The notes: generated from the sequence alone by a model not told the origin. Numbered from the stretch's first letter, positions 36,792 to 46,940 are shown. The stretch: 64,000 nt of DNA from Neobacillus endophyticus (GCF_013248975.1 NZ_JABRWH010000001.1:3988001-4052000); one strand, 5' to 3'. A program made the numbers and translations.

Positions 36792-38771
36792 GTGGCAAGG
36801 AATCAGCAAGCTTTTGATTATAATGATGATGCCATACAGGTGCTAGAAGGCTTGGAAGCCGTCAGAAAGCGTCCTGGGATGTATATTGGCAGCACCGATT
36901 CGCGGGGTCTGCACCATCTTGTTTATGAGATTGTAGATAATTCTGTCGATGAAGTCCTCGCTGGATATGGTGATCACATCATTGTAAAAATACACAAAGA
37001 TAATTCCATAAGTGTCATAGATAAAGGCCGCGGAATGCCAACTGGGATGCATAGAATGGGAAAACCCACACCAGAGGTTATTTTGACAGTGCTTCATGCT
37101 GGGGGGAAATTTGGGCAGGGCGGTTATAAAACGAGCGGCGGATTGCATGGCGTCGGTGCATCTGTAGTTAATGCGTTATCAGAATGGTTAACCGTCACGA
37201 TCAAGCGGGACGGATTTATATATGAGCAACGTTTCGAGAACGGAGGCAATCCGGTCACAACACTTGAGAAGATCGGGAAAACCAATCAAACTGGAACAAC
37301 CATCCATTTCAAGCCGGATCCGACGATTTTCTCAACCACAACCTATAACTTTGAAACATTATGTGAACGGCTGAGGGAATCTGCCTTCTTGTTAAAAGGT
37401 TTAAAAATCGAAATAATTGATATGCGTAATGATTTTCATGAAGAATTTCATTTTGAAAACGGAATTGAAGCATTTGTTGAATATTTAAACGAAGAAAAAG
37501 ATGTTCTCCACCCTGTTGTCAGCTTTGAAGGCAGCCAAAACGGGATTGAAATAGAGTTTGCCTTTCAATTTAATGACGGCTATTCAGAAAATGTTCTTTC
37601 GTTTGTCAACAATGTTCGCACCAAAGATGGCGGTACGCACGAAGTAGGTGCCAAAACTGCTTTGACAAGAGTATTCAATGATTATGCCCGAAAAGCAGGT
37701 TTCTTGAAGGAGAAAGATAAAAACCTTGATGGTGCTGATATACGTGAAGGGTTATCAGCGATTATTTCTGTCAGAATTCCGGAAGAACTGCTTCAATTTG
37801 AAGGGCAAACAAAGGGTAAATTGGGGACAAGTGAAGCAAGATCTGCGGTTGACTCCGTCGTCTCCGAACATCTTTCTTACCTGTTAGTAGAAAATCCGGA
37901 TATCAGCTCCCTTCTTGTGAAAAAAGCCATTAAAGCTTTTCAAGCACGGGAAGCTGCAAGAAAAGCACGTGAGGATGCAAGAAGCGGGAAAAAGAAAAAA
38001 CGTTCGGAAACAGTTCTTTCAGGAAAACTTACACCTGCACAGTCTAGAAATCCACAAAGGAATGAGCTCTATCTTGTAGAGGGTGATTCTGCAGGAGGAT
38101 CTGCCAAGCAGGGCCGAGATCGCAGATTCCAAGCTGTTTTACCATTAAGAGGAAAAGTCATCAATACGGAGAAAGCGAAACTGTCAGACATTTTTAAAAA
38201 TGAAGAGATCAATACCATCATTCACGCCATTGGTGGCGGAGTTGGCTCTGATTTTAATGTGGATGATATTAACTACGACAAAATCATTATCATGACAGAT
38301 GCCGATACGGATGGTGCCCATATCCAAGTTCTTTTGCTTACCTTCTTCTATCGATATATGAAGCCGCTTTTGGAAGCAGGAAAAGTCTTTATTGCCCTTC
38401 CGCCGCTTTATAAAGTCAGCAGAGGAACAGGGAAAAATGAAATTATAGAATACGCTTGGAATGAAGATGAACTTCAGGCAGCCATAAAAAAAGTGGGCCG
38501 AGGATATATTATTCAGCGTTACAAAGGACTTGGAGAGATGAACGCGGACCAGTTATGGGAAACAACTATGGATCCCGAAACACGGACTCTAATTCGCGTG
38601 AAAATTGATGATGCAGCAAGAGCGGAACGACGTGTGACAACACTAATGGGTGACAAAGTCGAGCCCCGCCGTAAGTGGATAGAAAGTAATGTAGCTTTCG
38701 GTTTAGAAGAAGATGATACCATTCTAGAAAATGAAAATATTACGGTCTCAGAGGAGGAAGCTGAAGGATGA
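36792..38771 (+). CDS. parE: DNA topoisomerase IV subunit B
   Basis: ATPase subunit of topoisomerase IV, which decatenates daughter chromosomes. GHKL motifs are visible as EIVDNSVDE, DKGRGMP and GGLHGVGASVVNALS; the TOPRIM region has LVEGDSAGGSAKQGRDR and MTDADTDGAHI; PLRGK is present. The GTG at 36792 (VARNQQAFDYNDDAIQ) has GAAAGGGGA upstream and fits the family N-terminus, giving 659 residues; an in-frame TTG at 36756 would add 12 residues. The stop overlaps the parC ATG by 4 bases. Confidence 0.97.
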   Translation: MARNQQAFDYNDDAIQVLEGLEAVRKRPGMYIGSTDSRGLHHLVYEIVDNSVDEVLAGYGDHIIVKIHKDNSISVIDKGRGMPTGMHRMGKPTPEVILTVLHAGGKFGQGGYKTSGGLHGVGASVVNALSEWLTVTIKRDGFIYEQRFENGGNPVTTLEKIGKTNQTGTTIHFKPDPTIFSTTTYNFETLCERLRESAFLLKGLKIEIIDMRNDFHEEFHFENGIEAFVEYLNEEKDVLHPVVSFEGSQNGIEIEFAFQFNDGYSENVLSFVNNVRTKDGGTHEVGAKTALTRVFNDYARKAGFLKEKDKNLDGADIREGLSAIISVRIPEELLQFEGQTKGKLGTSEARSAVDSVVSEHLSYLLVENPDISSLLVKKAIKAFQAREAARKAREDARSGKKKKRSETVLSGKLTPAQSRNPQRNELYLVEGDSAGGSAKQGRDRRFQAVLPLRGKVINTEKAKLSDIFKNEEINTIIHAIGGGVGSDFNVDDINYDKIIIMTDADTDGAHIQVLLLTFFYRYMKPLLEAGKVFIALPPLYKVSRGTGKNEIIEYAWNEDELQAAIKKVGRGYIIQRYKGLGEMNADQLWETTMDPETRTLIRVKIDDAARAERRVTTLMGDKVEPRRKWIESNVAFGLEEDDTILENENITVSEEEAEG

Positions 38772-41206
38772 GTGCAAGTGAAAAATTTCGAGACCTGCCT
38801 TTAGAGGATGTCCTTGGCGACCGTTTTGGAAGATACAGTAAGTATATTATTCAAGAACGCGCGCTCCCTGATGCCAGGGACGGTCTTAAACCCGTTCAGC
38901 GCAGAATTTTATATGCTATGCACGTGGAAGGCAACACACATGATAAAGGATTTCGGAAAGCAGCGAAAACAGTTGGTAATGTGATAGGTAATTACCACCC
39001 TCATGGTGATTCCTCAGTGTATGAAGCAATGGTCAGGATGAGTCAGGACTGGAAGCTGCGAAATGTGTTAATTGAAATGCACGGAAACAACGGGAGCGTG
39101 GATGGCGATCCGCCTGCAGCGATGCGTTATACGGAAGCGCGATTGTCAGCGATTTCAGCCGAGCTTCTTCGCGATATCGAAAAACAAACGGTAGAATTTA
39201 TCCCGAACTTTGATGATACTTCTAAAGAACCAACTGTTTTGCCGGCGATGTTTCCTAACTTGCTTGTAAATGGCTCAACAGGAATTTCCGCAGGATATGC
39301 CACGGAAATTCCGCCTCACCAACTCGGCGAAGTGATTGACGGTGTAATCATGAGAATGGATAAGCCGGATGTATCTGTTGATGAATTAATGACGGTTGTG
39401 AAAGGACCTGATTTTCCGACGGGTGGTATTATTCAAGGGATTGACGGCATAAAAAAAGCCTATGAAACTGGTAAAGGAAAAATTATTATCCGTGGGAAAG
39501 CAGAAATCGAAGAGATTCGCGGCGGCAAACAGCAAATTGTCATCACAGAAATTCCTTATGAAGTGAATAAGGCAAACTTGGTCAAAAAAATGGATGAGTA
39601 CCGTTTGGACCGAAAAGTTGAGGGAATTTCCGAAGTCCGTGATGAAACAGACCGTACAGGCCTCCGGATTGTAATTGAACTTAAAAAAGACGCGGATGCA
39701 GAAGGTGTCTTATACTTTTTATATAAAAATAGCGACCTTCAAGTTGCTTACAACTTTAATATGGTTGCGATCCACAATAAACGTCCAAAACAAATGGGAC
39801 TGCTTCAATTGCTCGATGCATATATTGAGCATCAAAAAGACGTTGTAACGAAAAGAACAGAGTTCGACCTGAACAAAGCTAAGGAACGTCAGCATATTGT
39901 AGAAGGATTAATGAAGGCTTTATCGATTTTGGATGAAGTCATTGCCACAATCCGTGCTTCAAAGGATAAACGCGATGCAAAGGATAATTTAATTGCCAAA
40001 TATGCGTTTTCTGAGTTACAGGCAGAAGCCATTGTATCCTTGCAGCTATATCGCTTAACAAATACCGATATCACAGCATTAAGAAATGAAGCTGAAGAAT
40101 TGGCTAAAAAGATAGAGGAATTAACAAGCATTTTAGCGAGTGAGAAAAAACTGCTTTCTGTCATTAAAAAAGAACTGAAAGAGGTCAAGAAACGCTTTAA
40201 CGATGACCGCCGTTCAAGAATTGAAGCTGAAATAGAAGAATTGAAAATCAATCTTGAAGTCATGGTTCCTAGTGAAGACGTTATTGTTACCGTTACAAAG
40301 CAAGGCTATGTGAAACGAACAAGCCAGCGATCATATGCCGCATCCAATGGACAGGACCTGGCAATGAAAGAAACGGACCGTCTTTTTGCTCAGCTTGAGA
40401 TGAATACAAAGGATGTCCTTCTACTATTTACGAGCAAAGGGAATTATTTATATTGCCCTGTGCATGAGCTGCCTGATATTCGTTGGAAGGATCTTGGACA
40501 ACACGTGGCCAACCTCATCCCGATTGAACGTGATGAAGAGATCATTAAGGCCATTCCAGTTAAAGATTTTGATCTTGCTGCCTACCTTGTATTTATCACG
40601 AAAAACGGTATGGTCAAGAAAACGGAATTAAAACTATATCAGGCACAGCGATACTCTAAGCCACTTGTTGGTGTCAACGTGAAGGAGGACGACCAGGTTG
40701 TGGATGTCCACCTGACAGATGGTACAAAAGAAGTATTTATTGTTACCCATCTAGGTTATTCCTTATGGTTTGATGAGGAAGAAATCAGTATTGTCGGTAT
40801 TCGTGCAGCAGGAGTGAAGGGGATAAATTTAAAAGAGGATGACTATGTTGTCAGCGGTCAAATACTTGCCTCTGGCAGTAAGGAATCGATTTTGATTGCC
40901 ACTCAGCGCGGGGCCGTTAAACGAATGAAACTTTCGGAATTTGAAAAAACATCCCGTGCTAAACGAGGTGTCGTCATTTTAAGAGAATTAAAAGCAAACC
41001 CTCATAGAATTATGGGCTTTGTAACAGCGAAAGATGAGGATGATATTTTCATCCAAACTGAAAAAGGCTATACAGAAGTAGTAAAAGGTGCAGATATTCG
41101 TTTTGGTGATCGATATTCAAATGGCTCATTCCTCTTAGATGAAGATGAAAATGGCAAAGTTATCACTGTTTGGAAAGTAGAAGCACCAGAAAACATAAGT
41201 AATTAA
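38768..41206 (+). CDS. parC: DNA topoisomerase IV subunit A
   Basis: Breakage-reunion subunit of topoisomerase IV, 812 residues. The catalytic Tyr lies in AMRYTEARLS. The quinolone-resistance-determining stretch reads HPHGDSSVYEAMVRMSQ, with the usual Ser and Glu, so no common resistance change is seen. C-terminal beta-pinwheel repeats follow from about residue 490, and the coiled-coil region near 430-480 contains LTSILASEKKLL. It is translationally coupled to parE through ATGA. Confidence 0.98.
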   Translation: MSASEKFRDLPLEDVLGDRFGRYSKYIIQERALPDARDGLKPVQRRILYAMHVEGNTHDKGFRKAAKTVGNVIGNYHPHGDSSVYEAMVRMSQDWKLRNVLIEMHGNNGSVDGDPPAAMRYTEARLSAISAELLRDIEKQTVEFIPNFDDTSKEPTVLPAMFPNLLVNGSTGISAGYATEIPPHQLGEVIDGVIMRMDKPDVSVDELMTVVKGPDFPTGGIIQGIDGIKKAYETGKGKIIIRGKAEIEEIRGGKQQIVITEIPYEVNKANLVKKMDEYRLDRKVEGISEVRDETDRTGLRIVIELKKDADAEGVLYFLYKNSDLQVAYNFNMVAIHNKRPKQMGLLQLLDAYIEHQKDVVTKRTEFDLNKAKERQHIVEGLMKALSILDEVIATIRASKDKRDAKDNLIAKYAFSELQAEAIVSLQLYRLTNTDITALRNEAEELAKKIEELTSILASEKKLLSVIKKELKEVKKRFNDDRRSRIEAEIEELKINLEVMVPSEDVIVTVTKQGYVKRTSQRSYAASNGQDLAMKETDRLFAQLEMNTKDVLLLFTSKGNYLYCPVHELPDIRWKDLGQHVANLIPIERDEEIIKAIPVKDFDLAAYLVFITKNGMVKKTELKLYQAQRYSKPLVGVNVKEDDQVVDVHLTDGTKEVFIVTHLGYSLWFDEEEISIVGIRAAGVKGINLKEDDYVVSGQILASGSKESILIATQRGAVKRMKLSEFEKTSRAKRGVVILRELKANPHRIMGFVTAKDEDDIFIQTEKGYTEVVKGADIRFGDRYSNGSFLLDEDENGKVITVWKVEAPENISN

Positions 41207-41208
41207 CA

Positions 41209-41243
41209 CAAAAGACTCTCAAAAATATGAGAGTCTTTTTATT
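41209..41243 (+). terminator. Terminator of parEC
   Basis: AAAGACTCTC (41211-41220) and GAGAGTCTTTTTATT. Confidence 0.85.
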
Positions 41244-41294
41244 GTGATCCAAAACTGGGCATAATAGGTAAATAAATGCTTGGGGAGGGTTAGG

Positions 41295-42071
41295 ATGAAA
41301 AAGAAAATTATTTTTGCTTTAATCATTGTTGTTGTCATTTCTTTAACGGCACTTTCAGGAGGCTATGCTTTTGAAGCCAGACAGAAACTTATCACCATTT
41401 CTAAAACGGAAGCGGATATCACTGGTGATGGAAAAAAAGAAATCCTTCAATTAAAAGGAATTCCATATCAAGACCATGCTGGGTATTTAAAAAATATTTA
41501 TCTAGATATTAAAGAATCAAACGGAAAATATTTGAAGCTTCCATTTGAAAGCGGGTCAAAAACTGCCCTTCAACTTGCAGACTTAAACCATGATGGAATG
41601 AAAGATGTATTCGTGACTGTTTTTACAGGAGGAAGTGAGGGAACAACGATAAACTATTTATATACATTGAAAAACTTTATTCAAACAGATTTAACTGTGC
41701 CAGCTCCTCTTAAATTAAACAGTAAATATATGAATGGTTATCAAGCTGAAATAAGAATACTAGATACCGGAAAAACTTATCATTTCGATTTAAAAGACCG
41801 TTCAGCTTATTATAAGCAGCTAGGGCTTTATTATAATGGAAGGCTAAACGAACCAACGGAATTGACAGTTAATTCTTTTAGCAGTCTCAAGCCCATCTCA
41901 TTAGGCGGCGGAAAAACGGGGTTGACAGGAATTCAAAGGGTGTCTGGCATTGCAAATACAGATACCATTGCTTATGTACAATCAACATGGGACTTAATCA
42001 ATCATCACTGGAAATTAATAAAAACGGATGTATGGAGTCCCGGAAGTGAATCTCAAAGTCCGTCACCCTGA
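41295..42071 (+). CDS. Secreted VCBS/FG-GAP-like protein of unknown function
   Basis: A 258-residue exported protein. Residues 1-25 are a signal peptide or anchor (basic start, IIFALIIVVVISLTALSGG). Two aspartate-rich calcium-binding-like loops, EADITGDGKKEI and LADLNHDGMKDVFV, resemble FG-GAP/VCBS units. The rest is beta-rich. GGAGGGT precedes the ATG at 41295; an upstream in-frame start at 41280 is less likely. Family members in Bacillus have no assigned function. Confidence 0.7.
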   Translation: MKKKIIFALIIVVVISLTALSGGYAFEARQKLITISKTEADITGDGKKEILQLKGIPYQDHAGYLKNIYLDIKESNGKYLKLPFESGSKTALQLADLNHDGMKDVFVTVFTGGSEGTTINYLYTLKNFIQTDLTVPAPLKLNSKYMNGYQAEIRILDTGKTYHFDLKDRSAYYKQLGLYYNGRLNEPTELTVNSFSSLKPISLGGGKTGLTGIQRVSGIANTDTIAYVQSTWDLINHHWKLIKTDVWSPGSESQSPSP

Positions 42072-42095
42072 CATTTAAAAGAAAAAGATAATGGA

Positions 42096-42140
42096 GAAAC
42101 CCCGGCAGGATCTTTTCATGGTCAGGAGGGGTTTTTTATA
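42096..42140 (+). terminator. Terminator
   Basis: AAACCCC and GGGGTTTTTTATA with a long, partly paired loop, between the secreted protein gene and gadB. Confidence 0.65.
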
Positions 42141-42269
42141 TTGAATTCAAGCACATAGATGGAACCCACGTTTTTATTTTTCTCCTAATAGTTCTTTCAT
42201 GCATATTTTATAGGTGTTATTCACAAAACAATATAAGAAGTTTTAGTTATTTTAAGGAGTGAATAGTTT

Positions 42270-43682
42270 ATGCCGCATTGGCATCCGCGTCAAGCTCAAA
42301 TTATGCAAAATATGCTGCCTAAAGAATTTTCTGTCAATCCTCTTTTCAGTAGGAATGGTGAGGATTTCGTACCACGGTTTCGGATGCGTGATGAAGGAAT
42401 GTTACCTGAAACCGCGTATCAAATTGTGCACGATGAAATTGCTTTAGATGGGAATGCTCGACTCAATCTTGCCACATTTGTTACTACCTGGATGGAGCCC
42501 TCCGCAGAACGTTTATATGCAGATGCATTTGACAAGAACATGATTGACAAAGACGAGTACCCGCAGACAGCAGCAATCGAAGAGCGCTGTGTAAGAATAT
42601 TAGCCGATCTCTGGCATGCGCCCCAACCAGAACATACGATTGGTGTTTCAACAACCGGATCCTCGGAGGCGTGTATGCTTGGTGGGCTTGCATTAAAGAG
42701 GCGCTGGCAAAATGCACGTAAAAAACAGGGAAAACCGTATGATAAACCCAATATCGTATTTAGTTCCGCTGTTCAGGTCGTTTGGGAAAAATTCGCTAAC
42801 TATTGGGATGTAGAACCACGTTATGTTGACATTAGTCCGGAGCGTCCTTTTCTTGATCCTGAGGGCGTATTAGCTGTTGTAGATGAAAATACAATTGGTG
42901 TGGTGCCGATTCTTGGAGAGACCTATAGAGGTATTTATGAACCGGTGAAGGCCATTGCAAAAGCGTTGGACGACCTGCATGCCAGAACAGGGCTCGATAT
43001 ACCAATACATGTGGATGCTGCATCAGGAGGATATATTGCGCCGTTTCTACAACCAGATTTAGTTTGGGATTTTCGGCTGCCAAGGGTAAAGTCGATCAAT
43101 GTCTCGGGGCATAAATATGGGTTGGTATATCCAGGACTTGGATGGGTGATTTGGCGTGAGGCAGAAGATCTCCCTGAAGACCTTATCTTTCGGGTGTCTT
43201 ATTTGGGCGGGAATATGCCGACGTTCGCCTTGAATTTTTCAAGGCCCGGTGCACAAGTACTGCTGCAATATTATAACTATCTAAGATTAGGCAAGGAAGG
43301 GTATTATGAGGTACAAAAGGCCTGTCAAGAAGTGGCTCATTTCCTCAGTAAGGAGATTCAAGCTATGGGAGCGTTTGAACTAATGACAGATGGCTCAGAT
43401 ATTCCTGTATTTGCTTGGAAGATGAAAGAAGGACATACATCAAATTGGAATCTATATGACTTATCACGGCAATTGCGTACATTTGGCTGGCAAGTGCCGG
43501 CATACCCATTACCACCGAAAATGGAAGAAATAACAATTATGCGTGTGGTGGTTCGCAATGGTTTTTCTATGGATCTGGCTCACTTATTCTTAATGAACCT
43601 TAAACAGGCCGTTTCATTTCTAGATTCCTTGGATGGCCCAATGCCGCATGACACGAAGTGCGACAACGGCTTCCATCATTGA
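42270..43682 (+). CDS. gadB: Glutamate decarboxylase
   Basis: A PLP enzyme converting L-glutamate to GABA while consuming a proton, a typical acid-stress reaction. At 470 residues it has full length. VSTTGSSEACMLGGLA, HVDAASGGYIAPF and the Schiff-base lysine in NVSGHKYGLVYPG are intact; the C-terminus ends GFHH, the residues that in E. coli GadB contribute to pH-dependent closure. No glutamate/GABA antiporter gene is adjacent. An AAGGAG site lies about 13 bases upstream of the ATG. Confidence 0.96.
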   Translation: MPHWHPRQAQIMQNMLPKEFSVNPLFSRNGEDFVPRFRMRDEGMLPETAYQIVHDEIALDGNARLNLATFVTTWMEPSAERLYADAFDKNMIDKDEYPQTAAIEERCVRILADLWHAPQPEHTIGVSTTGSSEACMLGGLALKRRWQNARKKQGKPYDKPNIVFSSAVQVVWEKFANYWDVEPRYVDISPERPFLDPEGVLAVVDENTIGVVPILGETYRGIYEPVKAIAKALDDLHARTGLDIPIHVDAASGGYIAPFLQPDLVWDFRLPRVKSINVSGHKYGLVYPGLGWVIWREAEDLPEDLIFRVSYLGGNMPTFALNFSRPGAQVLLQYYNYLRLGKEGYYEVQKACQEVAHFLSKEIQAMGAFELMTDGSDIPVFAWKMKEGHTSNWNLYDLSRQLRTFGWQVPAYPLPPKMEEITIMRVVVRNGFSMDLAHLFLMNLKQAVSFLDSLDGPMPHDTKCDNGFHH

Positions 43683-43731
43683 TGACTTAACTTTATGTGT
43701 CGAAATTAAATAAAGGTTCAGAATGATATAT

Positions 43732-43779
43732 GGGCTGCCCCAAAAGTTATGATATTAACTTTTGGGGCAGCTTTTTTTA
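43732..43779 (+). terminator. Terminator of gadB
   Basis: A perfect 16-base stem, GCTGCCCCAAAAGTTA with TAACTTTTGGGGCAGC, followed by TTTTTTT. Confidence 0.9.
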
Positions 43780-43830
43780 CATCTATTGAAATTAGGGATG
43801 AACAATAGGTAATGAGGGAGGAGGGTTAAT

Positions 43831-43984
43831 ATGAAGCTGGCAGCACTGAAAAACATCGTTAAAAAAAGCCCCTTCTAAAGTGCAAACACTAAAGAAAGAG
43901 CTTTTCAAATTTTGGGTAGGATTAAATTATCTCACCTTTAAAAAGAATTGTCAGTGCTATTTTTATTCCAACGTTACCAAATAG
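43831..43984 (+). pseudogene. Small ORF frameshifted in a poly-A run
   Basis: After GGGAGGAGGG, an ATG at 43831 reads MKLAALKNIVKKSPF and stops. Shifting frame at the seven-A run (43861-43867) continues as APSKVQTLKKELFKFWVGLN then YLTFKKNCQCYFYSNVTK to TAG at 43982. The joined ~50-residue product is basic and plausible. Whether this is a real indel, slippage or a sequencing error cannot be told. No family recognised. Confidence 0.45.
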
Positions 43985-44161
43985 AAGGAGGTAGGTTGGG
44001 CGATGATTATTTATTTCCGAAAAAGGTGGGAAGGTTAAACTTAGAAATTATTTTTATTTCCATAAAGACTAACTGCCATTGAAGTTGCCAAAAATCACTC
44101 TGTGAAGTATGTCACATCAACAATTTTTAAGACAGAGACCGTTTAAAATTCTTTTATTTTA
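43985..44161. other. Non-coding stretch between the small frameshifted ORF and the next minus-strand gene
   Basis: Only an 11-codon ORF after GGAGGTAGG (ATG at 44003) is seen. No hairpin or repeat stands out. Confidence 0.4.
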
Positions 44162-44737
44162 TTAATCCATAATATCTTTCATTTTATTTTTGAAAGCTTG
44201 AAATATTGATTCTTTTTCTTCATGAGGTGGTTGTTGGATACTTTTTTCGTGACAACCTTCCTCAGGAAAATGAAGACCAGTTACAGGTATGAAATCTTGA
44301 TTACGAAAGAACATTGTCGATTCTGCATCATTTAATGTCTGTCCGCCATCTGCCGAGAAGCCTGCTGTTACACTTACTTCGATCAGGTCACCTGAAAGAG
44401 CAACGTCTCCCATAATGGTAACGTTTAATACTTGAGAAGCTTGTCCTCCAGGTGTAGGGGATGGAGTAGGTGAAAGATCAACGATTGGTTGAGCTAACAA
44501 CGCAACAGAATCTATCTTAAGTTTGATTGCTGCAGGCGGGGACGCAACCATCTTTGAAGGTGGAAGAGCTGGCCCGGATGGATATTTTTGTGTTTGAGGG
44601 AAGCCTTGATGAACTTGTAATATTGCATTCAACGTTCTGCCACTTAAATTAGTGAACGTGATAAACAAATGGGTAATTGGATTTCCTTTGCTTGTAACTT
44701 TCGGCACTAAAAATGGTCCAGTACGTAAAATTGACAT
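44162..44737 (-). CDS. Hypothetical protein with Pro-rich linker, possibly spore-associated
   Basis: A 191-residue protein beginning MSILRTGPFLVPKVTSKGNP, with two beta-rich parts (about 15-70 and 115-165) separated by a linker DLSPTPSPTPGGQAS, and a charged C-terminus. There is no signal peptide. The ATG at 44737 has AAAGGATG upstream; an in-frame start at 44809 is less likely. The layout recalls uncharacterised spore surface proteins, but no family is recognised, so this is only a suggestion. Confidence 0.6.
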   Translation of the reverse strand: MSILRTGPFLVPKVTSKGNPITHLFITFTNLSGRTLNAILQVHQGFPQTQKYPSGPALPPSKMVASPPAAIKLKIDSVALLAQPIVDLSPTPSPTPGGQASQVLNVTIMGDVALSGDLIEVSVTAGFSADGGQTLNDAESTMFFRNQDFIPVTGLHFPEEGCHEKSIQQPPHEEKESIFQAFKNKMKDIMD

Positions 44738-44809
44738 ATATAATTCACATCCTTTCGATCTACTAAGATAGTAAATGCAATTTGCGCTCCTTTTGTAAGG
44801 GACAAGCAT

Positions 44810-45264
<455 letters not shown>

Positions 45265-45276
45265 TTTGTGTCTTGT

Positions 45277-46359
45277 TCATTGTTCTTTGGGCATATCCAT
45301 TTTATCAACAGCAATTTTTAAGTCATCATTCTTAATATGAGTATAAATCATCGTTGTTTGGATGGATGAATGACCGAGTTGACGCCTTAATTTCGGCACA
45401 TCATTAATTTCAGCATGATACCTGGTAGCAAATGAATGTCTTAATTTATGTACGCTTAATGATGGTTTACCGAATGCTGCTGCATACTTTTCAACTAATT
45501 TCTCAACAGCTCTTGCAGTTAGTCTTCGTGTAGTTCCTTTAGGGCCAATGCGTGCTGATATAAATAAGGCTTTATTTTGCTTATCAACGTCGTATTTTGT
45601 GTTTCTAACAGCTAAATAGTCCTGTAGATCATTCATGGCCGTTTGGCTGAAAAAAACGAATTGTTCTTTATTACCTTTACGAATGACTCTTGCACAATAT
45701 TTGCTGAAATCAATATCATCCAAATCAAGCCCGACAAGTTCAGATAGACGAAGTCCAGAGCCAAGAATTAACGAAATGATAGCAGTATCACGTTCTTTAT
45801 TTAATTGATAAAAGTTATAAGTTTTTGTATTTTCTTTATTCATTTCACCAAAATCATGTGCAATAAAAAGGCGGAACCGCTCATATTCATCACCTAGCAA
45901 AATTTTGCCTTCCATTTTATTTGCCCGTGTTTCCATTGTTTCTTTATTTTCATTGAACTCAATTTTTGCCATAACATTACGATTCAAATATGGCTTTAAA
46001 TCAGGAGTTTCCGCTTTATTTTGCAGATAATTAAAAAGTGATTTCAAGGCAGATAGTTTACGGTTTACGGTCAATTCTTTATTTTCTAATTGATAATGCA
46101 AATAGTTTAAGAAATTTTCAACCTCGATTACTGTCATTTGTTCAAGGCGCTCAATCGGAATGTCTTTCATGTTGCCGTTACATAATTGTTCGCTGATCAT
46201 CCAGTTGAAAAAGATTTTATAATCATGACAGTAATTAAATAATGATGCAGTCGAAAGCTTCCTTAATTTATGATTGATATATTCCTCAACATACCAAGGG
46301 AGCTCATTAAGAAGCAACTGTAGCTTTTTGAAATTTTCTTGCTTGTTCGGATTTTTCAT
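45277..46359 (-). CDS. xerS: Tyrosine recombinase XerS
   Basis: A 360-residue site-specific recombinase. The N-terminal SAM-like DNA-binding domain starts LPWYVEEYINHKL and includes TVNRKLSALKSLFNYL. The catalytic domain has the first Arg in GSGLRLSELVGLDL, the beta-hairpin Lys in RKGNKE, HKLRHSFATRYH with the His-x2-Arg pair, LGHSSIQTT and the nucleophilic Tyr in MIYTHI. Length and the PWYV start match XerS, which in streptococci resolves chromosome dimers at difSL alone. In Bacillus, CodV/RipX fill that role, so this may be an additional recombinase. A 32-bp palindrome lies 75 bases upstream. Confidence 0.88.
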   Translation of the reverse strand: MKNPNKQENFKKLQLLLNELPWYVEEYINHKLRKLSTASLFNYCHDYKIFFNWMISEQLCNGNMKDIPIERLEQMTVIEVENFLNYLHYQLENKELTVNRKLSALKSLFNYLQNKAETPDLKPYLNRNVMAKIEFNENKETMETRANKMEGKILLGDEYERFRLFIAHDFGEMNKENTKTYNFYQLNKERDTAIISLILGSGLRLSELVGLDLDDIDFSKYCARVIRKGNKEQFVFFSQTAMNDLQDYLAVRNTKYDVDKQNKALFISARIGPKGTTRRLTARAVEKLVEKYAAAFGKPSLSVHKLRHSFATRYHAEINDVPKLRRQLGHSSIQTTMIYTHIKNDDLKIAVDKMDMPKEQ

Positions 46360-46434
46360 TTTTTCACCTCATTATATTTAAATTCTACACCCTCTTTTTA
46401 AAATCCTTCTTTTATTACGTCAAATTTATATTTT

Positions 46435-46466
46435 ACGTAATTATATTTTTAAAAATATAATTACGT
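46435..46466. repeat. 32-bp perfect palindrome upstream of xerS
   Basis: The two 16-base halves (46435-46450 and 46451-46466) are exact reverse complements, running from ACGTAATTA into a T/A centre and back to TAATTACGT. A third half-site-like ATTACGT lies at 46414-46420. It is in the xerS promoter region. Confidence 0.9.
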
Positions 46467-46703
46467 TTATTCCACCCTTTTATTTATACAATTGAAAATG
46501 GTATGGAATCTAAATATTTTTACCTCCTTCTTCAAAATCGTACTTTGAATCAATTTCCATAACATTTTCAGTTAAGTATTTTATTTTTAAACGTAACAAG
46601 CAGTAATAATTGGGTCAATCATTTAAATAACCCTTTCCTATGTTCACGCATCCACTGAGAAACGTGAATTTCCCCTTGTTCATTTTATTTTTCAAGCTCT
46701 CAA
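46467..46703. other. AT-rich intergenic stretch
   Basis: No intact gene. On the minus strand a short frame reads EQGEIHVSQWMREHRKGLFK before a stop at about 46622, preceded closely by a stop, so it may be a gene tail. Confidence 0.35.
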
Positions 46704-46940
46704 TCTGGTTTGTATATATTAGTCAAACTACACATGAACCGATCAGAAGAATGGTTTATCCAACGTGCTGCTTCTTATGGTGTAAAAGTGTGTCCCACCT
46801 CCCTCTACTTTATTAACAATAATGCCGATAACCCAATCATCAAACTTGGCTTTAGCCATCTTTCCTATGATGAAATTGAGCTAGGTGTTGAGCTCTTAAA
46901 AAAAGGCTTGGATTTAAAAAGGCACCCCCTTCATCGTTAG
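46704..46940 (+). pseudogene. C-terminal fragment of a MocR/PdxR-type (GntR-aminotransferase) regulator
   Basis: The frame reads SGLYILVKLHMNRSEEWFIQ, then AASYGVKVCPTSLYF and IIKLGFSHLSYDEIELGVEL. This is the end of the aminotransferase-like domain of MocR regulators (SGLHxLxxL...GVxVxPxSxYY...LGFxxLxxxEI). The helix-turn-helix and PLP-binding parts are missing, so only about the last 78 residues survive. No matching upstream part is in the window. Confidence 0.75.

Noticed and set aside
38768..39200. Quinolone-resistance change in ParC
   Set aside because: The HPHGDSSVYEAM stretch has the usual sensitive-type Ser and Glu residues.
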